This document shows, in pieces, positions 43,526-52,323 of a stretch of DNA of 64,000 nt. Numbering within the stretch: position 1 is the first letter of the stretch; every line of letters starts with the position of its first letter. The stretch comes from Paenibacillus assamensis DSM 18201. Lineage in GTDB: Bacteria; Bacillota; Bacilli; Paenibacillales; Paenibacillaceae. The notes under the pieces were generated by a model. It was given only the letters and a program-made list of their open reading frames with translations. It was not told the DNA's origin and searched no databases. The DNA lies in NCBI RefSeq assembly GCF_000422445.1, contig NZ_AULU01000006.1:186001-250000 (forward strand), in the 5' to 3' direction. The position numbers and the translations under genes were made by a program.

Positions 43526-44158
43526 ATGAAATCAAGACATTCGAGCAAACGGTCAAATCCCTGGAGAAAAATGTTCCGACGCATGGTGATTCTATTTGCT
43601 GTTTTATTACTAGTAGGTTGTGTGTGGTTTGGATATACGCAGTTTAAAATTGCGCAAGCAGGTGGTGCGTCGACAGGACAGAAAACGGATGTAGGTATCG
43701 TTCTTGGCGCGTCTATGTGGGGTGCTAAGCCAAGCCCAGGGCTGAGAGAAAGGCTGGATTTAGCTGTGAAATTATATCAAGAGGGACGATTTGAATATAT
43801 TGTTGCTACAGGCGGAAAAGGCGGTTCGCAAGACTTGTACTCTGAGGCAGAGGGCAGCAAACGTTATTTGGTTGAACAAGGGATACCACAAGAGCGTGTG
43901 TTAGAAGAGGATCAGTCCACAAGCACGTTAGAAAATTTATTATATGCTAAGGCGATCGTTTTAAATAATCAGTGGGACAGCATCACGATAGTTACTCATG
44001 ATTTTCATGGTACGAGAGCACGTGAAATAGCAGAGACGTTGCAGTATGCTGCTATAGAAGTAGAAACGGTGAATAGTGAGGTGTTATCACCGGTTTGGCA
44101 CCCTTTACGAGAAAGCTTAGCCTATACGAAATGGAAATGGGACAAGCTGTGGTTATAG
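43526..44158 (+). CDS. YdcF/DUF218 family envelope protein
   Basis: 210 aa (AGGAGG 7 bases before ATG 43526). Basic N-terminus then one membrane helix (about 18-38). The extracytoplasmic domain carries IVLGASMWGAKPSPGLRERLDLAVKLY, IVATGGKGG, and VTHDFHGTRA, the YdcF/SanA family motifs. Members of this family influence envelope permeability and vancomycin sensitivity in some bacteria, but a reaction is not established. Follows the PBP gene in the same direction. Confidence 0.85.
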   Translation: MKSRHSSKRSNPWRKMFRRMVILFAVLLLVGCVWFGYTQFKIAQAGGASTGQKTDVGIVLGASMWGAKPSPGLRERLDLAVKLYQEGRFEYIVATGGKGGSQDLYSEAEGSKRYLVEQGIPQERVLEEDQSTSTLENLLYAKAIVLNNQWDSITIVTHDFHGTRAREIAETLQYAAIEVETVNSEVLSPVWHPLRESLAYTKWKWDKLWL

Positions 44159-44265
44159 TGACAAACATATGGACATGTCTAGCCGAATAAGCTGAGTACG
44201 TGACCGCTTGTATACAGACAAGGAGTGGTCTCCCGTATTTAACATCTAACAATGAGGTGAACAGG

Positions 44266-45264
44266 GTGCAGATGCGTAATGTATCTTCAACGTCTCAGAT
44301 GGCGATGGCTAAGTCGCGTCCTTCACGCCAAATTAACATTGTATTGCGACCAAACGAACAGACGTCAGCACCTCGATCGGAGCCTGCGGCTGCATCAACT
44401 GAGCTAGCTGAAACGGCAGTGCTTGCTCAATCTCAGCACAGTGCTTTTGGTGAGGTGAGTCAAGAGTTTGATCGTCTTGTAGGCTTACAGCATATTAAAG
44501 ATATTGCGTTCGAGTTGTATGCTGTTATTCAAATGAATCAAAGGCGGCAAGAAGCGGGCTTATTAAGCCCATCCCATGTCTATCACATGCTTTTTAAAGG
44601 GAATCCGGGAACAGGTAAAACCTCGGTAGCACGCATCATGGCAAAGATGTTCCAAAAGCTTGGTATATTGAGCAAAGGTCATCTGCTTGAAGTGGAGCGA
44701 GCTGATTTGGTAGGGGAGTATATTGGGCATTCGGCACAAAAGACTAGGGATTTAGTTAAAAAGGCAATGGGTGGCGTATTGTTTATTGACGAAGCATACA
44801 GTTTGGCCCGTGGTGGGGAAAAAGATTTTGGTAAGGAGTGCATTGATTGTCTTGTAAAAGCGATGGAAGATCATAAAAATCAGTTTGTACTTATATTAGC
44901 TGGCTATCGCGATGAAATGGACTGGTTTATGCAGACGAATTCAGGGTTGCCTTCTCGGTTTCCGATTCAAATCGATTTTCCAGACTATCAGGTTGATCAA
45001 TTAATTCAAATTGCTGAATCCATTTCTAAGGAGCAAGACTATGTCTTAATGCCGCAAGCATTGGAACAGTTGAAGGAAATGGTCATTACAGAGAAAATAC
45101 AAACATCTCATATTTTTAGCAATGCTCGTTATGTGCGCAATGTGATGGAGAAGGCGATGCGCAATCAAGCGGTAAGATTGCTGCAGCAATATCCGGTTCA
45201 GTCGCCTAGTAAACAAGAGTTAATGACGTTAAGAATTGATGATTTAATGGTTGAGCGAAAATAA
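44266..45264 (+). CDS. spoVK: stage V sporulation protein K, AAA+ ATPase
   Basis: 332 aa from GTG 44266, with GAGGTGA 5 bases before; ATG 44272 is the alternative. CbbX/SpoVK-type AAA+ domain: Walker A GNPGTGKTS, the VERADLVGEYIGHSAQKTRDLV pore segment, Walker B GVLFIDEAYSL, sensor/arginine-finger region QTNSGLPSRFPIQIDFPDY. The first 70 residues are a variable low-complexity extension. SpoVK is needed for spore maturation in B. subtilis, where it also precedes hflX. No clear sporulation promoter was found upstream. Confidence 0.93.
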   Translation: MQMRNVSSTSQMAMAKSRPSRQINIVLRPNEQTSAPRSEPAAASTELAETAVLAQSQHSAFGEVSQEFDRLVGLQHIKDIAFELYAVIQMNQRRQEAGLLSPSHVYHMLFKGNPGTGKTSVARIMAKMFQKLGILSKGHLLEVERADLVGEYIGHSAQKTRDLVKKAMGGVLFIDEAYSLARGGEKDFGKECIDCLVKAMEDHKNQFVLILAGYRDEMDWFMQTNSGLPSRFPIQIDFPDYQVDQLIQIAESISKEQDYVLMPQALEQLKEMVITEKIQTSHIFSNARYVRNVMEKAMRNQAVRLLQQYPVQSPSKQELMTLRIDDLMVERK

Positions 45265-45315
45265 GGTATACTGATTACTAATCGACACTGACGTCAAAGG
45301 AGATTCCTTATACGA

Positions 45316-46605
45316 ATGCGAACAACGAGTCATGATACGCAAACGACGACTCTACATCGCGCTGTTCTTGTAAGCCTTATTACAGATGAAGTGAAGCGAA
45401 GTGGCATCGACCCTTATTATTCACTAGAAGAGCTTGTGCAATTGGCAGAAACAGCAGGTGTAGACGTATTAACGACGATGAGCCAATCTAGAGACACGCG
45501 AGATCCAAAATGGTTCATCGGCAAGGGGAAAGTGCAAGAGCTAAGGGCAGTTATGGATGAACTGGGTGCCAACACTGCTATTTTTGATCAAGATTTATCA
45601 GGGGCTCAGGTACGGAACTTGGAAGAAACGCTGGATGCAAAAATTATTGATCGCACTCAGCTTATATTGGACATATTTGCTCAGCGTGCCAAAACAAGAG
45701 AAGGTATTCTTCAAGTTGAATTGGCACAGCTATCTTATTTGCTGCCTCGACTATCTGGACATGGGAAAAATCTTTCGCGTCTCGGTGGTGGTATTGGTAC
45801 GAGAGGTCCTGGTGAATCGAAGCTAGAAACCGACCGTAGGCATATTCGCAATCGTATTACCGATTTGAAACGCCAACTAAAAGAAGTTGTCCGACATCGC
45901 ACGCTCCATCGTGTACGGAGGAAGAAGAGTGGTGTCATTCAAGTTGCTTTGGTCGGCTATACGAATGCTGGTAAATCTACGTTTCTACGTGAATTAACAT
46001 CGGCTGATGTGTATGTAGAGAACCGGTTGTTTGCGACGTTGGACCCTACCTCAAGAACTTGGCAACTGCCCAATGGAATAGAAATTGTCCTGACAGATAC
46101 GGTTGGATTTATTCAAAATCTTCCTCATGATCTTGTTGCAGCGTTCCGAGCGACATTAGAGGAAGTGAACGAGGCGGATTTGATTTTACATATTGTTGAT
46201 GCTTCAAGTGAAATGAGAGAAGATCAAATGAGCGTAGTGAATGATATTTTACAACAGCTGGGTGCTGGCTCTAAACCCGAAATTATTTTATATAATAAGC
46301 GGGATCTCTGTTCGCAGGAACGATTGCAGTTGCTGCACCAAGATCGCACACATATGCTGGTGAGTGCACTTGATAAGCAGGATTTGGAGCGTGTAGCATT
46401 AGCTGTTCAAGAACAGTTTGTAGGAAAAACAGTTTCCTACCGAATCCCCGCGGTTCGAGGTGATTTAATTGCGCTTGCCTATCGTCTAGGTCAAGTGCTG
46501 GAAAAGAATCATGATGAAGATGCAGTTTGTCTTCGCGTGCGATTGGATAAGGCGGAATCAGAAGTTCAAGGGCATAAGCTTGCATCTTATGTTATTCATA
46601 GGTAA
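45316..46605 (+). CDS. hflX: ribosome-associated GTPase HflX
   Basis: 429 aa. N-terminal HflX domain with SRDTRDPKWFIGKGKVQEL, IDRTQLILDIFAQRAKTREGILQVELAQL and the Gly-rich GGGIGTRGPGESKLE linker. GTPase motifs: GYTNAGKST (G1), the G3 region is DTVGFI, YNKRDL (G4). It rescues stalled ribosomes in other bacteria. ATG 45316 is 13 bases after AGGAG, a long spacing; ATA 45310 would have 7. Follows spoVK by 51 bases. Confidence 0.96.
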   Translation: MRTTSHDTQTTTLHRAVLVSLITDEVKRSGIDPYYSLEELVQLAETAGVDVLTTMSQSRDTRDPKWFIGKGKVQELRAVMDELGANTAIFDQDLSGAQVRNLEETLDAKIIDRTQLILDIFAQRAKTREGILQVELAQLSYLLPRLSGHGKNLSRLGGGIGTRGPGESKLETDRRHIRNRITDLKRQLKEVVRHRTLHRVRRKKSGVIQVALVGYTNAGKSTFLRELTSADVYVENRLFATLDPTSRTWQLPNGIEIVLTDTVGFIQNLPHDLVAAFRATLEEVNEADLILHIVDASSEMREDQMSVVNDILQQLGAGSKPEIILYNKRDLCSQERLQLLHQDRTHMLVSALDKQDLERVALAVQEQFVGKTVSYRIPAVRGDLIALAYRLGQVLEKNHDEDAVCLRVRLDKAESEVQGHKLASYVIHR

Positions 46606-46751
46606 ACTTGCGGTAGCTCATGTATAACATAGATTTGATTTTCATAAGGTGAGAAATCGTAATACTTGATCTATCGTGCACAGTACTTGTGTCTCGGTAA
46701 TTATGTTTATATATGAATTAGCTTAAATGATAACAAGGGGAAATTAATGTC

Positions 46752-48011
46752 ATGCAATTGTCATCACAGTTACAACATTTTGAGCAGTTAGTAGAAGATC
46801 AGATAGCTGTGCAGGTTCGCGGGATAGAGAAGATTGCTGAACGCAATCAGTGGAAAGTGATTCAGGCATTTCAGAAGCATCGGGTAAGTGACTATCATTT
46901 TGCAGGATCAACAGGCTATGGCTACAATGATCGTGGCAGAGAAGTTCTGGATGAAGTATATGCTGATGTCTTTGGCGCTGAGGCAGGATTGGTTCGACCG
47001 CACTTTGTGTCGGGTACGCATACCATTGCTACGGCGCTATTTGCCGTGCTTAGACCGGGTGAACAGTTATTGTATATTAGCGGGACACCGTACGATACCT
47101 TGCACAAGGTAATTGGCAAAGAAGGAGACGGGTCAGGTTCGCTGCGTGACTGGGGTATTCTCTATGATGAAGTGGCACTTAACGATCAAGACGATATTGA
47201 TTGGAAAGCGGTAGAAGCGGCCATTCGTCCTGAAACGAAAGTGATCGGGATTCAACGTTCTCGTGGATACGGCTGGAGAGCCTCATTTACAGTAGAGCAG
47301 ATTGCTGAGATGGTGAAGCGAGTTAAGCAAATGAAATCTGATGTCATTGTGTTTGTAGATAATTGCTATGGAGAATTTACTGAGCAATCGGAGCCTACAG
47401 AGCATGGTGTCGATATCATGGCAGGTTCATTAATAAAAAATCCTGGCGGTGGTATTGTTGCGACAGGTGGGTATATTGTAGGCAAGAAGTGTTATGTGGA
47501 TAAAGCTGCCCAACGCTTAACAGCGCCGGGCATCGGCAGTGAGGTTGGTGCAATGCTTGGGACGACTCGTTCTCTATATCAAGGGTTGTTCCTTGCACCG
47601 AGTATTGTCGGACAAGCAGTACGTGGCAGTGTGTTTGCTGCGGCGTTATTTGAAAAGCTTGGATTCCTTACGTCTCCGAAATGGACAGCTCCTCGCACGG
47701 ATCTTATTCAAGCGATTCGCTTCCATTCTGCTGATCATTTGATTGCATTCGTACAAGGAATTCAAAAAGCTTCTGCAGTAGACGCTCATGTTGTGCCAGA
47801 GCCTTGGGACATGCCAGGTTATGAGCATCCAGTCATTATGGCAGCGGGAACCTTTATGCAGGGTGGAAGTCTTGAATTGTCAGCAGACGCACCGATCCGT
47901 GAACCTTACACGGCGTACATGCAGGGTGGCTTAACTTATGCTCATGCCAAGCTGGGTGCTTTGATTGCAGTGCAAACGATGATTGATCGCAACTTGCTCG
48001 CAATCGAGTAG
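46752..48011 (+). CDS. ynbB: PLP-dependent aluminum-resistance/methionine gamma-lyase-like protein (YnbB)
   Basis: 419 aa. Fold type I PLP enzyme; the Schiff-base lysine lies in MAGSLIKNPGGG. Other segments: STGYGYNDRGREVLDEVYADVFGAEAGLVRP, FVSGTHTIATALFAVLRPGEQLLYISG and VIGIQRSRGYGWR. This is the family annotated as aluminum resistance or methionine gamma-lyase-like; the true substrate is not established. Sits between hflX and glnR as in B. subtilis ynbAB-glnRA. AAGGGG is 11 bases before ATG 46752. Confidence 0.92.
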   Translation: MQLSSQLQHFEQLVEDQIAVQVRGIEKIAERNQWKVIQAFQKHRVSDYHFAGSTGYGYNDRGREVLDEVYADVFGAEAGLVRPHFVSGTHTIATALFAVLRPGEQLLYISGTPYDTLHKVIGKEGDGSGSLRDWGILYDEVALNDQDDIDWKAVEAAIRPETKVIGIQRSRGYGWRASFTVEQIAEMVKRVKQMKSDVIVFVDNCYGEFTEQSEPTEHGVDIMAGSLIKNPGGGIVATGGYIVGKKCYVDKAAQRLTAPGIGSEVGAMLGTTRSLYQGLFLAPSIVGQAVRGSVFAAALFEKLGFLTSPKWTAPRTDLIQAIRFHSADHLIAFVQGIQKASAVDAHVVPEPWDMPGYEHPVIMAAGTFMQGGSLELSADAPIREPYTAYMQGGLTYAHAKLGALIAVQTMIDRNLLAIE

Positions 48012-48070
48012 GTAGTAATGCTGAAAACAGCAGTTAAACTATAGTTCGAAACCTATGTACGAAATTTCTT

Positions 48071-48087
48071 TGTTAGTTTTGCTAACA
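48071..48087. promoter_or_regulatory. GlnR/TnrA operator
   Basis: TGTTAGTTTTGCTAACA fits TGTNA-N7-TNACA perfectly and lies directly upstream of the -35 of the glnRA promoter. Confidence 0.9.
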
Positions 48088-48091
48088 TCGG

Positions 48092-48120
48092 TTGACACAT
48101 TTGTTTCCCAACGGTAAAAT
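48092..48120 (+). promoter_or_regulatory. glnRA promoter
   Basis: TTGACA (48092-48097), a 17-base spacer and TAAAAT (48115-48120). The glnR start is 43 bases further on. Confidence 0.88.
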
Positions 48121-48163
48121 AAAGGTAATTCGTGATGAATGAATTGAGGAAGGTTGATGAGCG

Positions 48164-48574
48164 ATGGGCGATGAAATTCGCAGAAATATGGCGTTGTTCC
48201 CAATCGGTATCGTCATGAAGTTGACGGATTTGACGGCACGTCAAGTTCGTTACTACGAACAACATGAATTGATAATGCCAGCAAGAACTTCAGGCAACCA
48301 ACGTCTATTTTCGTTTAATGATGTAGAGCGTCTGCTTGAAATTAAGGCATTGATAGAGAAAGGCGTCAACATAGCAGGTATTAAGCAAGTTTTGAATCCG
48401 ATGTCTAAAGGTTCAGATGAAGCAACTGTACTGAGTGAAGATTCTGAGACGAAGCGCAAAGAAATGTCTGATCTTCAATTGCATCGGATGCTGAAACAGC
48501 AACTATTGGCCGGCAAGAGACCGGGACAGGTATCTCTTATTCAAGGTGAGTTGTCCCGTTTCTTTAGGAAATAA
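48164..48574 (+). CDS. glnR: nitrogen regulator GlnR (MerR family)
   Basis: 136 aa. MerR-type HTH (about 8-75): FPIGIVMKLTDLTARQVRYYEQHELIMPARTSGNQRLFSFNDVERLLEIKALIEKGVNIAGIKQVL. The C-terminal segment (LHRMLKQQLLAGKRPGQVSLIQGELSRFFRK) is the GlnR-specific tail that senses feedback-inhibited glutamine synthetase. Co-transcribed with glnA 26 bases downstream and probably autoregulated through the operator at 48071-48087. Confidence 0.96.
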   Translation: MGDEIRRNMALFPIGIVMKLTDLTARQVRYYEQHELIMPARTSGNQRLFSFNDVERLLEIKALIEKGVNIAGIKQVLNPMSKGSDEATVLSEDSETKRKEMSDLQLHRMLKQQLLAGKRPGQVSLIQGELSRFFRK

Positions 48575-48600
48575 ATGTGTAGGTAAAGGAGAGGTTCCAC

Positions 48601-49929
48601 GTGGGTTATTCAAGAGAAGATATTTTGCAGATTGCTAAAGAACAAAATGTTCGTTTCATTCGTCTTCAATTCACAGACTTGCTTGGGACTATCAAGAACG
48701 TTGAGATCCCAGTAAGCCAGCTTCCTAAAGCATTGGATAATAAGATGATGTTCGATGGTTCTTCTATCGAAGGTTATGTTCGTATTGAAGAATCCGATAT
48801 GTATCTTGTGCCAGATTTGGATACTTGGGTTATCTTCCCTTGGGTACAGGAAGACCGTGTAGCGCGTCTAATCTGTGATGTCTATATGCCAGACGGAACT
48901 CCATTTGCTGGTTGTCCACGCGGTATTTTGAAACGTGCGCTTAAAGAAGCAGAACAATTGGGCTACACAGCTATGAACGTTGGTCCTGAGCCAGAATTCT
49001 TCTTGTTCAAGACAGATGAAAAAGGCAATCCAACGATGGAACTGAATGACCAAGGTGGATACTTTGACCTTGCTCCTACTGATCTTGGTGAGAACTGTCG
49101 CCGTGAGATCGTACTGAAGCTCGAAGAGATGGGCTTTGAGATCGAAGCTTCTCACCATGAAGTTGCTCCTGGCCAACATGAGATTGACTTCAAATATGCT
49201 AATGCAATTAAAGCAGCAGACCAAATTCAAACGTTCAAGCTCGTTGTTAAGACGATTGCTCGTCAGCATGGCTTGCATGCAACGTTTATGGCTAAGCCGC
49301 TATTTGGTGTAAATGGTTCTGGTATGCACTGTAACATCTCCTTGTTCAATGGACAAGAAAATGCGTTCGTAGACGAATCAGATGTACTTGGCTTAAGTAA
49401 AGATGCTCGTTCTTTCATGGCAGGTGTGATTGAGCACGCACGTGGCTTTGCAGCGATCACGAATCCAACAGTTAACTCTTACAAGCGTCTCGTGCCTGGC
49501 TACGAAGCTCCTTGTTATGTTGCATGGTCGGCGAGCAATCGCAGCCCGATGATCCGTATTCCTGCTTCCCGTGGTTTGAGTACACGTGTAGAAGTTCGTA
49601 ATCCTGACCCATCTGCTAACCCATACTTGGCTTTGGCAGTTATTTTGAAAGCTGGTCTTGACGGAATTACGAAAAATACGAAGCTTCCAGCTCCTACAGA
49701 CCGTAACATTTACGTGATGACAGAAGAAGAGCGTATTGCGGAAGGCATTCCTAGCTTGCCTGCAAACTTGAAGGAAGCTTTGAATGAAATGTTGAAAGAT
49801 GAAGTTATCATCAGCGCGCTTGGCGAACATGCGACACAACATTTCTTCGAGTTGAAAGAAATTGAGTGGGATATGTACAGAACTCAAGTTCACCAATGGG
49901 AACGCGATCAATACATGACCTTATATTAA
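48601..49929 (+). CDS. glnA: glutamine synthetase type I-alpha
   Basis: 442 aa from GTG 48601 (GGAGAGG 7 bases before). Makes glutamine from glutamate and ammonia with ATP. Motifs: [19 protein letters not shown], the catalytic [39 protein letters not shown] and [10 protein letters not shown]. Length and lack of the adenylylation loop fit the Gram-positive GSI-alpha form controlled by feedback inhibition and GlnR. The last 15 codons and the terminator are the part duplicated near 51941. Confidence 0.97.
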   Translation: MGYSREDILQIAKEQNVRFIRLQFTDLLGTIKNVEIPVSQLPKALDNKMMFDGSSIEGYVRIEESDMYLVPDLDTWVIFPWVQEDRVARLICDVYMPDGTPFAGCPRGILKRALKEAEQLGYTAMNVGPEPEFFLFKTDEKGNPTMELNDQGGYFDLAPTDLGENCRREIVLKLEEMGFEIEASHHEVAPGQHEIDFKYANAIKAADQIQTFKLVVKTIARQHGLHATFMAKPLFGVNGSGMHCNISLFNGQENAFVDESDVLGLSKDARSFMAGVIEHARGFAAITNPTVNSYKRLVPGYEAPCYVAWSASNRSPMIRIPASRGLSTRVEVRNPDPSANPYLALAVILKAGLDGITKNTKLPAPTDRNIYVMTEEERIAEGIPSLPANLKEALNEMLKDEVIISALGEHATQHFFELKEIEWDMYRTQVHQWERDQYMTLY

Positions 49930-49970
49930 TCATTCCAACCCCTAGAGCCGTAAGGCTTTGGGGGTTTTTA
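49884..49970 (+). repeat. left copy of the glnA 3'-end repeat
   Basis: The final 15 codons of glnA, its stop codon and its terminator. The first 47 bases match 51941-51987 at 41 positions (87%); the match weakens over the terminator. Possible attachment-site-like boundary of the island up to 51940. Confidence 0.65.
49937..49970 (+). terminator. terminator of glnRA
   Basis: Stem AACCCC-(T)-AGAGCC / GGCTTT-GGGGTT around loop GTAA, followed by TTTTTA. Confidence 0.85.
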
Positions 49971-50231
49971 TGTTGGGGGGGCGTTATCAAAATTAATGCC
50001 GTAGTTTACTCTATTCCCAACAAATGCCCAACTATTTTTTTGTGCCAAGAAAGATTGTATTGATCTTGCCCTCAAATTTATCCATGTTCTTCGCTTTTAG
50101 CTTTTTAGAAATGTGTAAGTAGGCATCTGAAGTGATTTACACACTCGAGTAAGGTTCGATCCAGCGGTTCGTAGAGTCAGCGGATACTAAGCTAAGACAT
50201 CTGTTAACCAAACGGATTTATTTAATTGCAT

Positions 50232-50268
50232 TTAAAAAAGCGCCACCCAACACTAATTATGGGTGGCG
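50232..50268 (-). terminator. terminator of the secreted protein gene
   Basis: Stem CGCCACCC / GGGTGGCG (50241-50248 and 50261-50268), followed on the minus strand by CTTTTTTAA. Confidence 0.88.
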
Positions 50269-50275
50269 TTGAAAT

Positions 50276-50758
50276 TTATTGATAGGATGAAATAAGCCAA
50301 TAAGGATCAGAGGGGACAGGGCTTAAATTGCCCCCCCAAACCTGAATAATATAGTGCGTATTCGGTTTAGGAATAAATTCTAAATACTCAGCATTTCCAT
50401 TTATAAAGTCACGAGAGATAATCGCCGTCGCATACCCATCGTTAAAGTCGGATTTCTCAAAAATCGAGACAGTATATTTTTGATTATCAGGCGGCCAGAA
50501 AAAAAGTAATTGCTTTCTAGTACCGTTAGAATAGATAGCGTAGTTATCAATATCACTTGAATTATCCATCCAACCTTGTTGGGTGATTGATGAACCATTA
50601 ACATTATTGGTTATATATGGGGCTGTATTCCAGAAGTTATTGATTGGTTCAACATCAGGGCTAGGTAATTGCGGATTATAAGGCGCGGCACTCGCAGGAA
50701 TTACTAAACTAACAGACATGGCAAGAGATAAAAGTAACGTTGATAATTTCTTTTTCAT
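50276..50758 (-). CDS. secreted PPC-like beta-domain protein
   Basis: 160 aa. Clear signal peptide (KKKLSTLLLSLAMSVSLVIPASA, cleavage near ASA-AP). The mature part has the pattern NNFWNTAPYITNNVNGSSI, DNSSDIDNYAIYSNGTR, YTVSIFEKSDFNDGYATAI and PNTHYIIQVWGGN, which looks like a lone bacterial prepeptidase C-terminal (PPC) beta-sandwich. No protease domain is attached. AAGGAGG-like site (AGGAGGCC) precedes the ATG. It is inside the glnA-flanked island and may be island cargo. Function unknown. Confidence 0.7.
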   Translation of the reverse strand: MKKKLSTLLLSLAMSVSLVIPASAAPYNPQLPSPDVEPINNFWNTAPYITNNVNGSSITQQGWMDNSSDIDNYAIYSNGTRKQLLFFWPPDNQKYTVSIFEKSDFNDGYATAIISRDFINGNAEYLEFIPKPNTHYIIQVWGGNLSPVPSDPYWLISSYQ

Positions 50759-51084
50759 GTAAAGGCCTCCTAAGGAATAAAATAGAAATAAATAACATAT
50801 TCTAGATTATCATCGAATATCCTGCTTGCATTTAAAATTTCCCCTAACGAAAGCCACCTTTTGATAGAGATGGTTACTCACGTCTACTAAAATAACATCA
50901 TACCTAACTATACTTTCCGACTTCTCCGAGCGGATGCAATGGCTTCAAATAGAGTGGTGCCTACCATAACTGACATCTTTGGGATTGAATCTGGATCACA
51001 AATTGCTGAGTATTTGGAGGTTGCAGGCAATTCTCACTATACGTGGGTAGTGTTATGTCAGCATATAAAATGTAACGTTTATCC
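50759..51084. other. intergenic region with an unassigned short open frame
   Basis: 326 bases with no confident gene. A 58-codon frame starts at ATG 50939 (MASNRVVPTITDIFGIESG) and ends at 51115, overlapping the next gene; it looks protein-like but has no ribosome site and may be a fragment. The rest is AT-rich and featureless. Confidence 0.45.
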
Positions 51085-51677
51085 ATGCGAGTTGAGTCTT
51101 TGGAGCAGAGATTGAATAAGTTGTGCTCTAGTGCTGAAGATGACCTAGATTTTATAACAAAGGCTTTTCCTGTTGTATTAGATGAGCTTTTACATGAGGC
51201 ACAAGAAGAAAAAGTGGATGTTATCATTAATGGTTTCGAGAATAACTTATCATCAAACCTTAAAGAGGAGAATAAGGTACTAGTTTATTACGACATATTG
51301 AGAGATCTTAGAGTTGATGAAATAAAAAGACTTCATGAATTCACAGAAGAATATGCAAAGCTTAGGAATGAGGGAATATACAACGGTACGTACACCTGGG
51401 AAATCAACTTGCCGCCGGATGATCGCGAGGCAAGGAAAAAGTATAATGAGAATGATAGGTGCAAAATATATATAACCATCTAGAGCAATTGGGATTGTTA
51501 GACTTAGGCATTAGAAGTGCTGGGCAGTTTCAAATGGAAATTTTTAATAAACTAAGTCAAGCAGCTAATAGGTATGCTAGAACTTCAACAGACAAGCCTA
51601 AATTAACAAGCTTCAAAAACCATTTTATGGATTTCTTTAATTTAAAATCGTTAATTAAGCTTTCGAACTCACGATAA
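51085..51677 (+). pseudogene. unidentified gene broken by a frameshift at a TA repeat
   Basis: Two frames overlap: 51085-51483 (132 codons, MRVESLEQRLNKL) and 51459-51677 (72 codons, from about NIYNHLEQLGLL). The join lies at AAATATATATAACC near 51466-51477. Removing one TA unit gives a single reading RCKIYNHLEQLGLLDLGIR and a product of about 196 aa. The protein is helical, charged and without signal peptide. I do not recognise the family. Confidence 0.5.
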
Positions 51678-52032
51678 TATGGCATTTTCTTGCTTTAACT
51701 ATTGAATCGAAAGAATTCGAATCCAAGCCGTCATTGTGTGGCTTTTTATTTGATTTAAAGTAATAGGAGAGAAGGAAATCGTGGTCATTAATTTTAGGCA
51801 ATGAATAAGTACGAGATGTGTAGCGTAGTAGGCCCTTTTAAAGACTACACTATTATAACAGAAGGGGATATAGATCGGGCAAAACCATATCCATTATTCG
51901 AACTATTTAACAGTGTTTAAAGCTCGCTCATTAATCGCAATCAAGTTAACCAACGGGAACGTGATTATTACATGACCATATATTAATCTTTCAATCCCTA
52001 GTGTTTTAAGGATCTTGGCGGTTACCTTTTGA
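51678..52032. other. degraded sequence at the right end of the island
   Basis: 355 bases with no confident gene. Contains a weak hairpin AAGCC/GGCTT followed by TTTATTT at 51725-51750, and a 39-codon frame at 51801-51920 (with ITEGDIDRAKPYP) that I cannot assign and that looks like a fragment. The glnA 3'-end repeat follows. Confidence 0.5.
51941..52030 (+). repeat. right copy of the glnA 3'-end repeat (degenerate)
   Basis: Bases 51941-51987 match the glnA end at 41 of 47 positions and still read QVNQRERDYYMTIY followed by TAA. The following bases resemble a decayed glnA terminator (CAATCCCTAG, then GGCGGTT). No glnA sequence is found upstream of 51941, so this is a boundary copy, not a second gene. 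Confidence 0.65.
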
Positions 52033-52239
52033 GTGGCACAAGTGTTTACATCGACTCAAGCAATAAAATCACTCTACTTTTTGACCGTCGCTTGTTTAAA
52101 TACGCGAACTCAGTTGTTTATGCTATTCCAGCATGCTTGTTTTAGAAAATATAATCCAGAAATTTTTCATGAACGATTAGTATGGGATGACTACCTAATT
52201 AATTATGAGGAAGCAAAAAGGAGCTGTCCCATTGGTTAA
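52033..52239 (+). pseudogene. fragment resembling the C-terminus of a GrpB/UPF0157 protein
   Basis: 68 codons from GTG 52033. The segment FRKYNPEIFHERLVWDDYL followed by INYEEAKRS resembles the C-terminal GNPEIxRHLxFRDYLxxHPEEAK pattern of GrpB-family (UPF0157) nucleotidyltransferase-fold proteins. The N-terminal two thirds of that family are absent and there is no good ribosome site, so it is read as a remnant. The call rests on this short match only. Confidence 0.4.
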
Positions 52240-52266
52240 AACCCAATTGTGGAAAGCTCCTTTTTT
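52215..52266. terminator. bidirectional terminator between the island and lexA
   Basis: Stem AAAAAGGAGCT / AGCTCCTTTTT with an inner CCAATTG-like pairing; T-runs on both sides serve the plus-strand fragment and lexA. Confidence 0.85.
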
Positions 52267-52323
52267 ATTGATGTTTGTTGTGCTTTGTTCTAGTTGTTAA
52301 AATGCAGGAAATCATTTCATTTA

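Larger units (their letters stand above)
49930..50275. other. intergenic region at the left end of the island
   Basis: 346 bases without a recognisable gene. It contains the glnA terminator (49937-49970) and the minus-strand terminator at 50232-50268. The remaining 260 bases show no coding signal, tRNA or known repeat. Confidence 0.65.

Noticed and set aside
46654-46663. AAATCGTAAT, a perfect Zur half-site before ynbB
   Set aside because: The second half of the box is absent and the neighbouring genes are not zinc-related.
50153-50162. GGTTCGATCC, like a tRNA T-loop, in the island
   Set aside because: No acceptor, D or anticodon stems can be folded around it.
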